Shown: positions 36,284 through 44,849 of the stretch, piece after piece
Position numbering within the stretch: position 1 is the first letter of the stretch
How the letters are laid out: every line of letters starts with the position of its first letter
Source: Saccharicrinis sp965230625
GTDB lineage: Bacteria > Bacteroidota > Bacteroidia > Bacteroidales > Marinilabiliaceae
Direction: 5' to 3'
DNA length: 64,000 nt
Assembly: GCA_965230625.1 (NCBI GenBank)
Contig: CBDDLL010000001.1
Span: 2,108,001-2,172,000, forward strand
Position numbers and translations under genes: made by a program
The notes under the pieces: generated by a model
Database searches by the model: none
Seen by the model: only the letters and a program-made list of their open reading frames with translations
What the model was told of the DNA's origin: nothing

Positions 36284-36949
36284 TTAAAATATTATTCCAA
36301 AATTAAATACAAGTCTGTTAAGTATTACCCTGTCGTCTAAGGTTTCATTATCTGTAATATCTGAAATACCTTGATTATAGGTTATTCCAAATTTCAGGTA
36401 AGCATCTCCACCAACAGAGTATTGTAAACCGCCACCAAATTGATAACCCAGGTTAAAAAAGCGTACTTCATCATTAATATTTTTACCTGAACCATCATTG
36501 GTCTTAATATTAAACTGAGAAGATAATCCAAATACACCATAATAACTGGTTCGTTGAAAATCACTTGTTTGTAGTTTAATTCTAAAAGGAACTTCGATGT
36601 ATTTTAACCGGTATTCCAAGGTCGAATTTTCGGCAAGTGTTGTAGGTTCACCTCCAATTACAAAATCAGCACCATCTTTATACCTTAGTTTTCCTCCGGT
36701 TGTATTAATGGTTAAACCTGTTGATATTGCATAATTTTTAGCAAAAAACCTATCCATTTCAATACCAAAATTATAGCCCATTAGATTTCCATTTCCATCT
36801 GTTCCGCTATGATCAGATTTTAACCAACTAACCTGTGGACTTAATACAAAAGCAAACCTAAAATCAGATTCTCTACCTGATGAGGTTTGTGCAAATATTA
36901 TAGTATTTGTTATTATCAAAAACGCGAAAAAAGAGATTATTTTCTTCAT
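36284..36949 (-). CDS. PorT-like outer-membrane beta-barrel protein
   Basis: 221 residues with a signal peptide (ends TIIFAQ). Alternating amphipathic strands: FRFAFVLSPQVSWLKSD, MGYNFGIEMDRFFAKNYAISTGLTI, LKYIEVPFRIKLQT (the family's YLEIPxxLK segment), YYGVFGLSSQFNIK and LGYQFGGGLQYSVGGDAYLKFGITYNQG, ending in FNFGIIF. An 8-10-stranded barrel is likely. PorT itself is a T9SS component but this broad family has many members; no specific role is claimed. Confidence 0.82.
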   Translation of the reverse strand: MKKIISFFAFLIITNTIIFAQTSSGRESDFRFAFVLSPQVSWLKSDHSGTDGNGNLMGYNFGIEMDRFFAKNYAISTGLTINTTGGKLRYKDGADFVIGGEPTTLAENSTLEYRLKYIEVPFRIKLQTSDFQRTSYYGVFGLSSQFNIKTNDGSGKNINDEVRFFNLGYQFGGGLQYSVGGDAYLKFGITYNQGISDITDNETLDDRVILNRLVFNFGIIF

Positions 36950-36998
36950 GGTAAATGATTATTTGAATAGTTAAGTATGTTGTAAACTTAATAAAAAA

Positions 36999-37028
36999 CA
37001 AAAATAATTTATCTCCGGTCAATTTCAA
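36999..37028 (-). promoter_or_regulatory. Promoter of the PorT-like gene
   Basis: Minus strand TTG (37026-37028), exactly 19 nt, then TATTTTTG (36999-37006); 50 nt before the ATG. Confidence 0.55.
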
Positions 37029-37047
37029 GTAATAGTTATTGAAATAA

Positions 37048-38004
37048 CTATTCTTTTCGGCTTAACCTTTGGGCAATAAAACTCACAACAACTAATTGTA
37101 ATGAGTGATAAACCATTATAGGTACAATAAAAATTCCTTGATAAGCCATGCCTTTAAACAATACATTAGCTATTACGGAGCCATGAACTAATGATTTTTT
37201 AGAGCCACAAAAAAGAGCAGTAATCCTGTCTTTTCGTGAAAAATTTAGCCATAGAGTAATTACAAATACAATACCATAAATAGTAACAAACATTATTGCT
37301 ATTAAAACAATGGTAAGTAATAGAAATTTTAATTTGATAGAGTCAAATATGTTAGCTGTAAATGATTTACTAAAACTATTGTAAACGATTGTCAAAATAA
37401 TACTTTTATCAAATAGTGTTAAATATTTACTTTGTTTACGTGCAAAATGTCCAAAGTATTTGTTGAGAGCAAGACCTAATATCACGGGAAGTAATATTTT
37501 TGAAATCAGGTTGATTATACTTCCTGTTAAATCAAAATCACTATTAGTTGTACTCATAAATATTCCCATCCAAAGGGGTGTGATAATAATACCCATTAAG
37601 CCAGATAAACCTGCATTAAATATTGCTCCAGGAATATTTCCTTTGGCAATAGATACCATTACTACCGATGAAGAAACAGTAGAAGGTAAAGCAGCCATAA
37701 AAAAAAGAGCCAGCCAAAGTATATGGGTTTCTTTTGAGGTGAATAATGGTTGTAAGCAAATAACAATTAAAGGAAATATAATAAAGGTAGTGATTTGGAC
37801 CAATATATGCAGTTTGTAGTTAGAGAGGCCTTGTTTCATTTTTTGTGGGCTAAGTTTTAAGCCATAAAAAAAGAAAATTATTGATACCCCAATACTACAT
37901 ATTGTTTCCAAGTTAATTATATTACCTCCTACTCCAGGGAACCAATATGCTAGAATAATCATGCATAATAGACCAATAATGAAACCATCAATTTTCTTTA
38001 GCAT
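37048..38004 (-). CDS. Bile acid:sodium symporter-like (SBF-like) transporter
   Basis: 318 residues with nine or ten hydrophobic segments. Marks of the SBF-like/YfeH subgroup: ISIIFFFYGLKLSPQKMKQGL, FFMAALPSTVSSSVVMVSIAKGN, NAGLSGLMGIIITPLW and CGSKKSLVHGSVIANVLF. Inner membrane. Homologues move organic anions with sodium; the substrate here is unknown. Confidence 0.88.
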   Translation of the reverse strand: MLKKIDGFIIGLLCMIILAYWFPGVGGNIINLETICSIGVSIIFFFYGLKLSPQKMKQGLSNYKLHILVQITTFIIFPLIVICLQPLFTSKETHILWLALFFMAALPSTVSSSVVMVSIAKGNIPGAIFNAGLSGLMGIIITPLWMGIFMSTTNSDFDLTGSIINLISKILLPVILGLALNKYFGHFARKQSKYLTLFDKSIILTIVYNSFSKSFTANIFDSIKLKFLLLTIVLIAIMFVTIYGIVFVITLWLNFSRKDRITALFCGSKKSLVHGSVIANVLFKGMAYQGIFIVPIMVYHSLQLVVVSFIAQRLSRKE

Positions 38005-38023
38005 TTAATGATCAGTTTTGCGA

Positions 38024-38031
38024 CAAAAGTA
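38024..38031 (-). promoter_or_regulatory. -7 element for the SBF-like transporter
   Basis: Minus strand TACTTTTG (TAnnTTTG), about 20 nt before the ATG at 38004; no clear -33 TTG. Confidence 0.3.
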
Positions 38032-38140
38032 ATAAATGTATTGTATTTGCTTAAATTAAATAGTAATACAAGGTTTTACTAAGGATTTTTATTCTAAAAT
38101 ATTTATGTTTGAAACATTAAACTAAATAGAGCTTAGTAAA

Positions 38141-39154
38141 ATGAAGTACATATCTTTTAAGTATTGCGTTTTTTTAATAATAATGTTAGGAATCTTATCG
38201 TGTAGAGATAAAAAATTACATCCAGATTTAAGTGATGTACATATTGACTTAAATGTTGTTCCTTTTTATAAAGAGCTTATTAAAATAGATACACTTAAAA
38301 TAGAAGAGGAGGCACCAAAATTAGTAAATAGGTATCCAGAGTTTATGAAAGCATATAGTCATAGAATACTTAAATTGGGAGATCCTGAACATAAAATATT
38401 TCCATCAAAATTACATGGTTTTGTTACATATCAAGCTAATAAAGATATATTTGAAAAATCAAAAGAGGTATTTCCCAGTTTTAAAATATTTAAGGAAGAT
38501 TTAGAATCGGGCTTTAAACATTATAAATATTACTTCCCTGATTTTAAGGAACCTGACATTTATTTAATGATTTCGGGCTTTAGTCAATCTATTGCAGTTG
38601 ATTCAAAATGGATTGGAGTAAGCATTGAAAAATATTTGGGAGAAGAATGCGAGTTTTATTCTTGGTTAGGCATTCCTAAATATTTGCGAAAAGGAATGAC
38701 AAAAGAAAAAATGGCACCAGATGTTTTAAGAGCTATTGCATTAACAAATTTTGCGAATAATAATAAAGTGGATGATTTAATTAATACTATGGTATATAAA
38801 GGAAAAATCAGATATTTTGTACATCGAATGTTTCCAAACCTTGCCGATACTTTGTTATTTGATTATTCTGCTGACCAAATGAAATGGTGCAAAAAAAATG
38901 AAGAAAATATGTGGGCTTCACTAGTGGAGTGGAAACATTTGTTCCAAGAAGATAGAATGTTGATTCAGAAATATACTGGAGATGCTCCATTTACATCTAA
39001 TTTTGGAAATAACTCAGCCCCACGAGCTGGAGAATTTATCGGATATAAAATTATAGAATCGTATATGAGAAAAAACAAAAGTATTACACTCAAAAAGTTA
39101 ATGGAAGAAACTGATGGAAGAAAAATATTAGCAGCGTCTAATTATCGACCGTAA
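38141..39154 (+). CDS. gldB: Gliding motility lipoprotein GldB
   Basis: 337 residues with a lipoprotein signal (IMLGILSCRDKK). The body matches GldB: VVPFYKELIKID near the N-terminus, YYFPDFKEPDIYLMISGFSQSIAVDSKWIGVSIEKYLG in the middle, YKGKIRYFVHRMFPNLADTLLFDYS, and PRAGEFIGYKIIESYMRKN at the end. GldB is needed for gliding and is associated with the T9SS/GldKLMN machinery in flavobacteria. No gldC follows; a ferredoxin gene is convergent instead. Confidence 0.85.
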   Translation: MKYISFKYCVFLIIMLGILSCRDKKLHPDLSDVHIDLNVVPFYKELIKIDTLKIEEEAPKLVNRYPEFMKAYSHRILKLGDPEHKIFPSKLHGFVTYQANKDIFEKSKEVFPSFKIFKEDLESGFKHYKYYFPDFKEPDIYLMISGFSQSIAVDSKWIGVSIEKYLGEECEFYSWLGIPKYLRKGMTKEKMAPDVLRAIALTNFANNNKVDDLINTMVYKGKIRYFVHRMFPNLADTLLFDYSADQMKWCKKNEENMWASLVEWKHLFQEDRMLIQKYTGDAPFTSNFGNNSAPRAGEFIGYKIIESYMRKNKSITLKKLMEETDGRKILAASNYRP

Positions 39155-39167
39155 TCTTTTAGAGTAA

Positions 39168-39196
39168 TAAAAACCCCTGCTAAAATAGCAGGGTTA
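39168..39196. terminator. Bidirectional terminator between gldB and ferredoxin
   Basis: AACCCCTGCTA / TAGCAGGGTT stem with a short A-rich loop; the minus strand has a following T-rich run, so it mainly serves the ferredoxin gene. Confidence 0.65.
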
Positions 39197-39217
39197 AATA
39201 TTTCCTTACAATAGAAA

Positions 39218-39385
39218 CTATGCTGGATGAATTGCCTCTGTTGGACAAACATCAGCACAAGTGCCACAATCAGTGCAAGATTCTGCATCAATTGCATAAA
39301 TATCACCTTCTCTGATAGCCTCTACTGGACATTCATCTACGCATGATCCACATGCGATACAATCTTCGTTAATTACATATGCCAT
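39218..39385 (-). CDS. 2[4Fe-4S] ferredoxin
   Basis: A 55-residue protein read directly from the minus strand. It has two classical clusters, CIACGSCVDECP and CTDCGTCADVCP, each CxxCxxCxxxCP. Length and spacing match clostridial-type low-potential ferredoxins, which shuttle electrons for pyruvate:ferredoxin oxidoreductase and similar enzymes in anaerobic or facultative cells. A TACTTTTG -7 element lies 32 nt upstream. Confidence 0.93.
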   Translation of the reverse strand: MAYVINEDCIACGSCVDECPVEAIREGDIYAIDAESCTDCGTCADVCPTEAIHPA

Positions 39386-39416
39386 TTTCGTACAATTTAT
39401 AAGTATTTAATAGTAA

Positions 39417-39424
39417 CAAAAGTA
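39417..39424 (-). promoter_or_regulatory. -7 element for ferredoxin
   Basis: Minus strand TACTTTTG fits TAnnTTTG; upstream -33 partner unclear in the A/T run. Confidence 0.4.
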
Positions 39425-39511
39425 TTTTCTTTTTTTTTATATAAAAATAATAAAAGCCTATAAAAACCAATTTGAAATGTTTTTAAATAAGATTAATGGA
39501 TACAAAAGTGT

Positions 39512-40702
39512 TTATTGACCTAAAACTTGCATTGCAATATATGCCATTAATCCAACAGAAGTTTCTAATGATGATTCATTTAGATTAAAACCAGGGGTGT
39601 GAAGCCCTCCTGTATGAATATTATTAGCTTGTTTTACTCCAAACCTATAAAAAGTACTTGGATATTTTTGTGTATAATAGCCAAAATCTTCGGCCGTCAT
39701 TCTAATATTCATTTTTTGCACATGCTTTTCTCCTAAATATTCTTGTGCGGCAGAAAAAGCTTGCTCTGTTACCAAATCGTCATTAGTAACAACAGGATAA
39801 CCATCGTTAATCTTAACTTCGCAAGTAGCACCCATACTTTCTGCAACATCTGATGCAATCTTACGAATGTGGGATTTTATTTTCTCCCTCCATTCTTCGT
39901 TCATTGTACGTAATGTTCCAGCAATCTCAACTTTTTCAGGAATAATATTGGTAGCACCATTAGCAATTACCTTACCAAATGACAAAACAGTCGGAATGTC
40001 AGCAGGTACTATTCTACTAACAATTTGTTGTAAAGAAACTATTATATGTGAGGCTACTAAAACTGTGTCTGTTAAGGTGTGAGGCATAGCTGCATGACCA
40101 CCTTTACCTTTTACAGTTAAGTAAACTTCATCTCCGGAAGCCATGTACATACCACTTTTAAATCCCACATCGCCAGTTTCCATGTCGGGCATAACATGCT
40201 GTCCAATTATTATTTCTGGTTTGGGATAATCAAGAGCACCTTCATTCATCATTAATTTAGCCCCACCAGGAAACTTTTCTTCACCAGGTTGGAAAATAAG
40301 CATAATAGTTCCTTCCCATCTATCCTTTAGTTCATTTAAAATTTTTGCTGTTCCTAGCAAGGAAGCAGAGTGTGCATCGTGCCCACATGCATGCATTACT
40401 CCTTTATTGCATGATTTGATTGGATTATTTTCACTTTCTTCTATGGGAAGGGCATCCATATCTGCCCTCAATGCTATTACTTTTTTATCAGGATTCTTTC
40501 CTTTTATAATACCAATTATACCTGTTTTTACATAACCTGATTTATATGGTATGTTATACTCATCTAACTTTGAACATATGTAGCTTGAAGTATTAAATTC
40601 CTCAAAAGAAAGTTCCGGGTTTTCATGAATATGTCTACGAATATTAATAGTTTCGGGATAGTATTTCTTCGATAATTCTTTAATAGTTTGCTTCAAGTCC
40701 AT
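39512..40702 (-). CDS. M20 family metallopeptidase / amidohydrolase
   Basis: 396 residues, M20D (IAA-amino acid hydrolase/N-acyl-amino acid amidohydrolase) type. Metal ligands in VMHACGHDAHSASLLG and FQPGEEKFPGGAKLMM (Glu pair), GQHVMPDMETGDVG, a dimerisation lid (VKGKGGHAAMPH) and final MTAEDFGYY and GLHTPGFNLNE. No signal peptide, so a cytoplasmic amide or peptide hydrolase. Confidence 0.93.
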   Translation of the reverse strand: MDLKQTIKELSKKYYPETINIRRHIHENPELSFEEFNTSSYICSKLDEYNIPYKSGYVKTGIIGIIKGKNPDKKVIALRADMDALPIEESENNPIKSCNKGVMHACGHDAHSASLLGTAKILNELKDRWEGTIMLIFQPGEEKFPGGAKLMMNEGALDYPKPEIIIGQHVMPDMETGDVGFKSGMYMASGDEVYLTVKGKGGHAAMPHTLTDTVLVASHIIVSLQQIVSRIVPADIPTVLSFGKVIANGATNIIPEKVEIAGTLRTMNEEWREKIKSHIRKIASDVAESMGATCEVKINDGYPVVTNDDLVTEQAFSAAQEYLGEKHVQKMNIRMTAEDFGYYTQKYPSTFYRFGVKQANNIHTGGLHTPGFNLNESSLETSVGLMAYIAMQVLGQ

Positions 40703-40725
40703 AATATGTTTGTATTAACTTGGTG

Positions 40726-40733
40726 CAAATATA
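40726..40733 (-). promoter_or_regulatory. -7 element for the M20 peptidase gene
   Basis: Minus strand TATATTTG fits TAnnTTTG, 24 nt before the ATG at 40702; -33 partner not convincing. Confidence 0.35.
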
Positions 40734-40907
40734 CAATTATGATTTAAAGGTAGGTTAAATCAAACATTTAATCACTTGATTGCATAAAATCCTTAAAACT
40801 GAAGTAAAAAATGCATTCACACTATCATCATCCAGAAATAAAAGGTGAAAATTTTGTTGTTGCAATTCCACTTCTGAATTTGTTCACTGATAGCATATGT
40901 AAATTAA

Positions 40908-40933
40908 AAAAGGCATCTCATTAAGATGCCTTT
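40908..40933 (-). terminator. Terminator of the TlpA-like gene
   Basis: AAAGGCATCT / AGATGCCTTT perfect 10-bp stem with a 5-nt loop, followed by T-rich sequence on the minus strand. Confidence 0.7.
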
Positions 40934-40956
40934 AAGTATTGATTCAATTTGATATT

Positions 40957-42054
40957 TTAATTTAGAAGCTCTCTAAGTTTTTCTTCTAGAGCAACTCCTC
41001 TAAGGTTTTTAGCAATAATTTTACCTTCTTTATCAAGTAGCAAGGTAAATGGAATACCAGTTACACCGTATGTAGAAGCAATATCACCTTTGCCATCAAT
41101 AACCTGAGTCCAAGTTAAATTGTCATCTACGATAGCTTTTTTCCATTTAGCAGAATCTTTATCTAATGATACACTTAAAACTGTGAATCCTTTAGAAGAA
41201 AATTCCTGGTAAGCTTTAACAACATTTGGATTTTCTGCGCGACAAGGTTTACACCATGATGCCCAAAAATCAACTAAAAGATATTTACCTCTTAGAGATG
41301 AGAGAGTTATGTTTTTGCCGTTTACGGATTCTAAAGTAAAATCCGGTGCAACAGCCCCTACAGCAGTTGCTTTTTCAGCTTCTTCTGCCTTTTCAATAGG
41401 TTCTAGTACTTTTTTAAGATTAGCAACATACTTGCTTTCACCTAAATTTGCCTCAAACTGATTAACAAGTTCTCTAAATTCATCTGCGTTAAATTCCCTT
41501 GAAGCTTGAAGCGCCATTTGTGCACCTACTACATTAGTAGTATTATTTTTTATAAAGTCAAGATAGTAAGCTTTTTGTTCTTCCATCAACTCATTTACTT
41601 CACTTCTTAAGGCATTCATCTCCTCTTTACTGCCATTAGCTCTAGCTCTTTGAAATTCTGTATTAATTTCGTTTAAACGATCTTTTCCAGGGATTTCTTT
41701 AATGAAATTGTTATAAATGTCGGTAATTGGTGAACCAGTTATGATTGCTTCTTGCATTTTTTCAGGAGATGCTTCAATGGTAATGTTAGAATTTTCTCCA
41801 AAAAATACAATTGGTGAGTTTACTTTTTCAACAAAGATTAAATAAAGTTCAGGTTCTTCAACACTTCCGGTAAATGTGAATTTACCACTAACAATTTCAG
41901 ATGTGTCCAATGCTTCTGGATTTCCATCAACAATTTTCTTTAAGATAGCTTTCCCCTCGGTTACACCCTCAATTGTTCCATTAATATTAAAAGAACTTTG
42001 TTGACAGGCAGCAAAAAAAGTGGCAATTATTACCACTAAAAATAAGTTTTTCAT
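40957..42054 (-). CDS. TlpA-like thiol:disulfide oxidoreductase lipoprotein (DUF4369-thioredoxin)
   Basis: 365 residues with a lipoprotein signal (TFFAACQQSS). The N-terminal 110 residues fit DUF4369 (FNINGTIEGVTEGKAILKKI, GKFTFTGSVEEPELYLIFV). A helical linker follows (about 115-225). The C-terminal AhpC/TSA-thioredoxin domain contains VAPDFTLESVNGKNITLSSLRGKYLLVDFWASWCKPCRAE with the redox pair CKPC (about 267-270), and the cis-Pro in GVTGIPFTLLLDKEG. Periplasmic disulfide reductant or peroxide-handling protein; exact partner unknown. Confidence 0.9.
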   Translation of the reverse strand: MKNLFLVVIIATFFAACQQSSFNINGTIEGVTEGKAILKKIVDGNPEALDTSEIVSGKFTFTGSVEEPELYLIFVEKVNSPIVFFGENSNITIEASPEKMQEAIITGSPITDIYNNFIKEIPGKDRLNEINTEFQRARANGSKEEMNALRSEVNELMEEQKAYYLDFIKNNTTNVVGAQMALQASREFNADEFRELVNQFEANLGESKYVANLKKVLEPIEKAEEAEKATAVGAVAPDFTLESVNGKNITLSSLRGKYLLVDFWASWCKPCRAENPNVVKAYQEFSSKGFTVLSVSLDKDSAKWKKAIVDDNLTWTQVIDGKGDIASTYGVTGIPFTLLLDKEGKIIAKNLRGVALEEKLRELLN

Positions 42055-42105
42055 GGTGTGTTAGTTTTTGAATATGGGCTAAAATTTAAATAGCCAGATA
42101 ATTAT

Positions 42106-43224
42106 TTATTGATTTATTTTCTCAAAATATTTGTTTAAAAGTTCCTGTGCAGCAGTAAAAGAACTTATTTCTTCTTTTAAAACTTTGTCTTTTAGTTTTT
42201 TAGTTAGTTCGGATATATATGGATTATTATAAAAACTAGATTTTAATTTTTCATTTATTGTTTCAAACATCCAATATTGAGACTGTTCATTTCTGCGGTG
42301 CGAAAAGTATCCATTTTTATTGGTTTTATCAACATATTCTTTCACCATATCCCATATTTCACATATTCCAGTATTTTCTATTGCAGAACACGTCTCAACT
42401 CTTGGGATCCATCCTGATTGAGTTGGAGGGAAAAGATGAAGAGCACTTGTGTACTCATTTTTAGCTATATTAGCACGTTGTACATTATTTCCATCGGCTT
42501 TGTTAATTGCAATTGCATCAGCCATTTCCATAATACCCCTTTTAATACCTTGAAGTTCATCTCCTGCTCCAGCAAGCATTATTAATAAAAAGAAATCAAC
42601 CATTGAATGTACAGCTGTTTCTGATTGACCTACACCAACTGTCTCAATAAATATAGTGTCAAATCCAGCTGCTTCGCATAAAATAATGGTTTCACGTGTT
42701 TTTCGAGCAACACCACCTAATGAACCTGCAGAAGGAGAAGGGCGAATATAAGCATTTGTTTCACTGGATAATTGCTCCATTCGGGTTTTATCACCAAGAA
42801 TACTTCCTTTAGATCTTTCGCTCGATGGGTCTATTGCTAATACAGCAAGTTTTCCTCCTTGCTTGATTATGTGCAGACCTAAGGCTTCAATTGTTGTACT
42901 TTTTCCAGCTCCGGGAACACCTGTTATTCCTAACCTAATCGAATTTCCCGAATAGGGTAAACATTTTTCAATTATTTGTTGAGCTAATGTTTGATGGTCG
43001 GAGCGAGAACTTTCAATTAAGGTTACTGCCTGACTTAACAACGTAATATCACCTTTTCTGATGCCATCAAAAAACTCATCAGGAGTAGGTAATTTTCTTT
43101 TCTTCTTTAAAAAGCGTTGGGCTGCATCTTTATTTACCGTTTGAGCATTTTCAACACCTTTATTGACTATTAGATTTTTATAATTTGGATCGTTTTCAAT
43201 ATGATGGTGATCGTCGTTAAGCAT
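42106..43224 (-). CDS. meaB: Methylmalonyl-CoA mutase-associated GTPase MeaB
   Basis: 372 residues. P-loop in LGITGVPGAGKSTTIEALG (about 103), LAIDPSSERSKGSILGDKTRM, IETVGVGQSETAVHSMVDFFLLIM and AINKADGNN (G4), all MeaB/ArgK signatures. It guards and reloads adenosylcobalamin in methylmalonyl-CoA mutase, so the cell probably makes propionate or succinate through that enzyme, though the mutase genes are not in this window. Confidence 0.94.
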   Translation of the reverse strand: MLNDDHHHIENDPNYKNLIVNKGVENAQTVNKDAAQRFLKKKRKLPTPDEFFDGIRKGDITLLSQAVTLIESSRSDHQTLAQQIIEKCLPYSGNSIRLGITGVPGAGKSTTIEALGLHIIKQGGKLAVLAIDPSSERSKGSILGDKTRMEQLSSETNAYIRPSPSAGSLGGVARKTRETIILCEAAGFDTIFIETVGVGQSETAVHSMVDFFLLIMLAGAGDELQGIKRGIMEMADAIAINKADGNNVQRANIAKNEYTSALHLFPPTQSGWIPRVETCSAIENTGICEIWDMVKEYVDKTNKNGYFSHRRNEQSQYWMFETINEKLKSSFYNNPYISELTKKLKDKVLKEEISSFTAAQELLNKYFEKINQ

Positions 43225-43279
43225 TTTTAAAATTGAATATTATTTGATGCGAATTTACACTTTATTGTTGACAATATTA

Positions 43280-43325
43280 ATAAAAAGAAAAAACGGAACA
43301 CCATTAGTAAATAGTATTCCGTTTA
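43280..43325 (-). terminator. Terminator of the DUF1573 gene
   Basis: AAACGGAA / TTCCGTTT stem (43291-43298 and 43318-43325); on the minus strand followed by TTTCTTTTTA. Confidence 0.6.
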
Positions 43326-43345
43326 AGGTTATATTATTAAAAGTT

Positions 43346-44440
43346 TTATCCTTTATTTTGAGATGTTTTAACAGTACCTTGAATTCTTAATAAAATATTA
43401 CTACCCAAAGGATCGTTGGTAATAACTGTTACAGATTTATTTTGACGTCCACTTTTACCTGCAGAATTAAATTCTGCCGAAACAAAAGTTGATTCTCCAG
43501 GAGCAATGGTTGTTTTTTCTGGTTTAATTGCAGTACATCCGCACGAAGCTTTTACTTTTCTGATTATTAAATCAGATTTTCCTGTATTGGTAATGTAAAA
43601 CTTATGTGAAACCTTTTGTCCTTGAGAAATTTCTCCAAAGTCAAATACTTTATTATCTACCTTTATTTTAGCAGCATTTGCTTTTTGTTCTTTGCTCCAG
43701 CTGGCAAAATCTTCTTGAATATTTGCGTTTACACTAATTCTATGCTTATAATTTGTTTCTCCATTTAGTTTTAAGAAGATTTGATCATAAACAAAGCCCC
43801 AGTCATTTTTTACAGCAGCATTATAAGTGGCAGATATTTTACCTTTTTCTCCAGGTTGTAATACTTGTGGAATTACCTTTAATGCAATGTGCTTAGGTAC
43901 TCTATCAAAATCTATGGAAATCGGCTTGTCCGAATCGTTTATTAATTCAACAACTTCGCTTTTTTTATCATTTGGTTGAATCCTTGTGAAACTAATATGT
44001 GTTGATTTAAGTCTCAATGGGCCAACAGTTCTTGGGTAAATGTCCTCAACAGTTTTAGGACGAGGAGTAACATTTCCGGTTATTCTTAAAACAGTATTAG
44101 GTGTAACAGTATTTGCAGTAACAGTAACAGTTTTGTTAAAATTACCAGGACGGTTTTTAGGATCAAAAGTAGTCTTTATAAATCCTTTACCCCCAGGAGG
44201 AATAGGTTGTCTGGTCCATTCAGGAGATGTACAACCACAAGATGCTTTAACATTATGAATAACTAAGGGTAAACTTCCTGTATTTGTAAAAGAAAAATCG
44301 TGTGCTACCTTTCCCTTTTCTTCTTTAATTGTTCCAAAATTATGTATTTTCTTATCAAACGAAAAAGTAGGTTTTGAATGCTGAGCCCATACGGAAATCA
44401 CACAAATAAATACTACTAATGTTAAAACTATTTTTTTCAT
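43346..44440 (-). CDS. Exported tandem DUF1573 protein
   Basis: 364 residues from ATG 44440 (MKKIVLTLVVFICVISVWAQ, a signal peptide); the longer frame is rejected since a promoter-like element lies at its edge. Two DUF1573 (ASPM/SPD-2/hydin-like) beta-sandwiches: FGTIKEEKGKVAHDFSFTNTG with NVKASCGCT, and FGEISQGQKVSHKFYITNTG with KVKASCGCT. The middle third looks like another Ig-like domain. Probably periplasmic or surface scaffold; function unknown although widespread in Bacteroidota. Confidence 0.87.
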   Translation of the reverse strand: MKKIVLTLVVFICVISVWAQHSKPTFSFDKKIHNFGTIKEEKGKVAHDFSFTNTGSLPLVIHNVKASCGCTSPEWTRQPIPPGGKGFIKTTFDPKNRPGNFNKTVTVTANTVTPNTVLRITGNVTPRPKTVEDIYPRTVGPLRLKSTHISFTRIQPNDKKSEVVELINDSDKPISIDFDRVPKHIALKVIPQVLQPGEKGKISATYNAAVKNDWGFVYDQIFLKLNGETNYKHRISVNANIQEDFASWSKEQKANAAKIKVDNKVFDFGEISQGQKVSHKFYITNTGKSDLIIRKVKASCGCTAIKPEKTTIAPGESTFVSAEFNSAGKSGRQNKSVTVITNDPLGSNILLRIQGTVKTSQNKG

Positions 44441-44501
44441 GGTAAACTTATATTTTATTCTGTCTTTTTGGTTTAAAGTTGTCAAAGTGTAAATTCTGAT
44501 A

Positions 44502-44509
44502 CAAATCTA
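44502..44509 (-). promoter_or_regulatory. -7 element for the DUF1573 gene
   Basis: Minus strand TAGATTTG fits TAnnTTTG, about 62 nt before the ATG at 44440. Confidence 0.35.
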
Positions 44510-44849
44510 ATAAAACTAGTTTGTCTATAAAAAATGCTAGGATGAATTAACATCTTATTAACGCAGAGGTATTGTAAAATCGTACTTTGTCCTGTGTTTG
44601 TTAGCTTATAACGAAACTTGAATTAAAAATGTTACTGTTATTTTTTTTTGAGTAAAATCATTTTTATTATTTCTTGTTAAGCACATCTTTATGGTTTACT
44701 TTAGGTTGTTTAAAAACAATTAATATTTGTCGCAACCTTTTTTTATGAGTATTGTTAATTTAACGTTGCACACATTATTTTATTAAGAGTGCCTGTTAAT
44801 TAGCTATAACTTAAGGAGAATTTAATTATAAGCAATCATATACTTTGTT
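44510..44849. other. Divergent intergenic region upstream of the DUF1573 and lpd genes
   Basis: AT-rich, no gene. An AAGGAG sequence near 44813-44818 precedes lpd by about 30 nt, so it is too far for a classical ribosome-binding site. Nothing else stands out. Confidence 0.4.

Noticed and set aside
40811..40924. 37-codon open frame starting MHSHYHHPEIKG
   Set aside because: It runs into the terminator of the minus-strand TlpA-like gene and has no clear start signal; not supportable as a gene without homologues.
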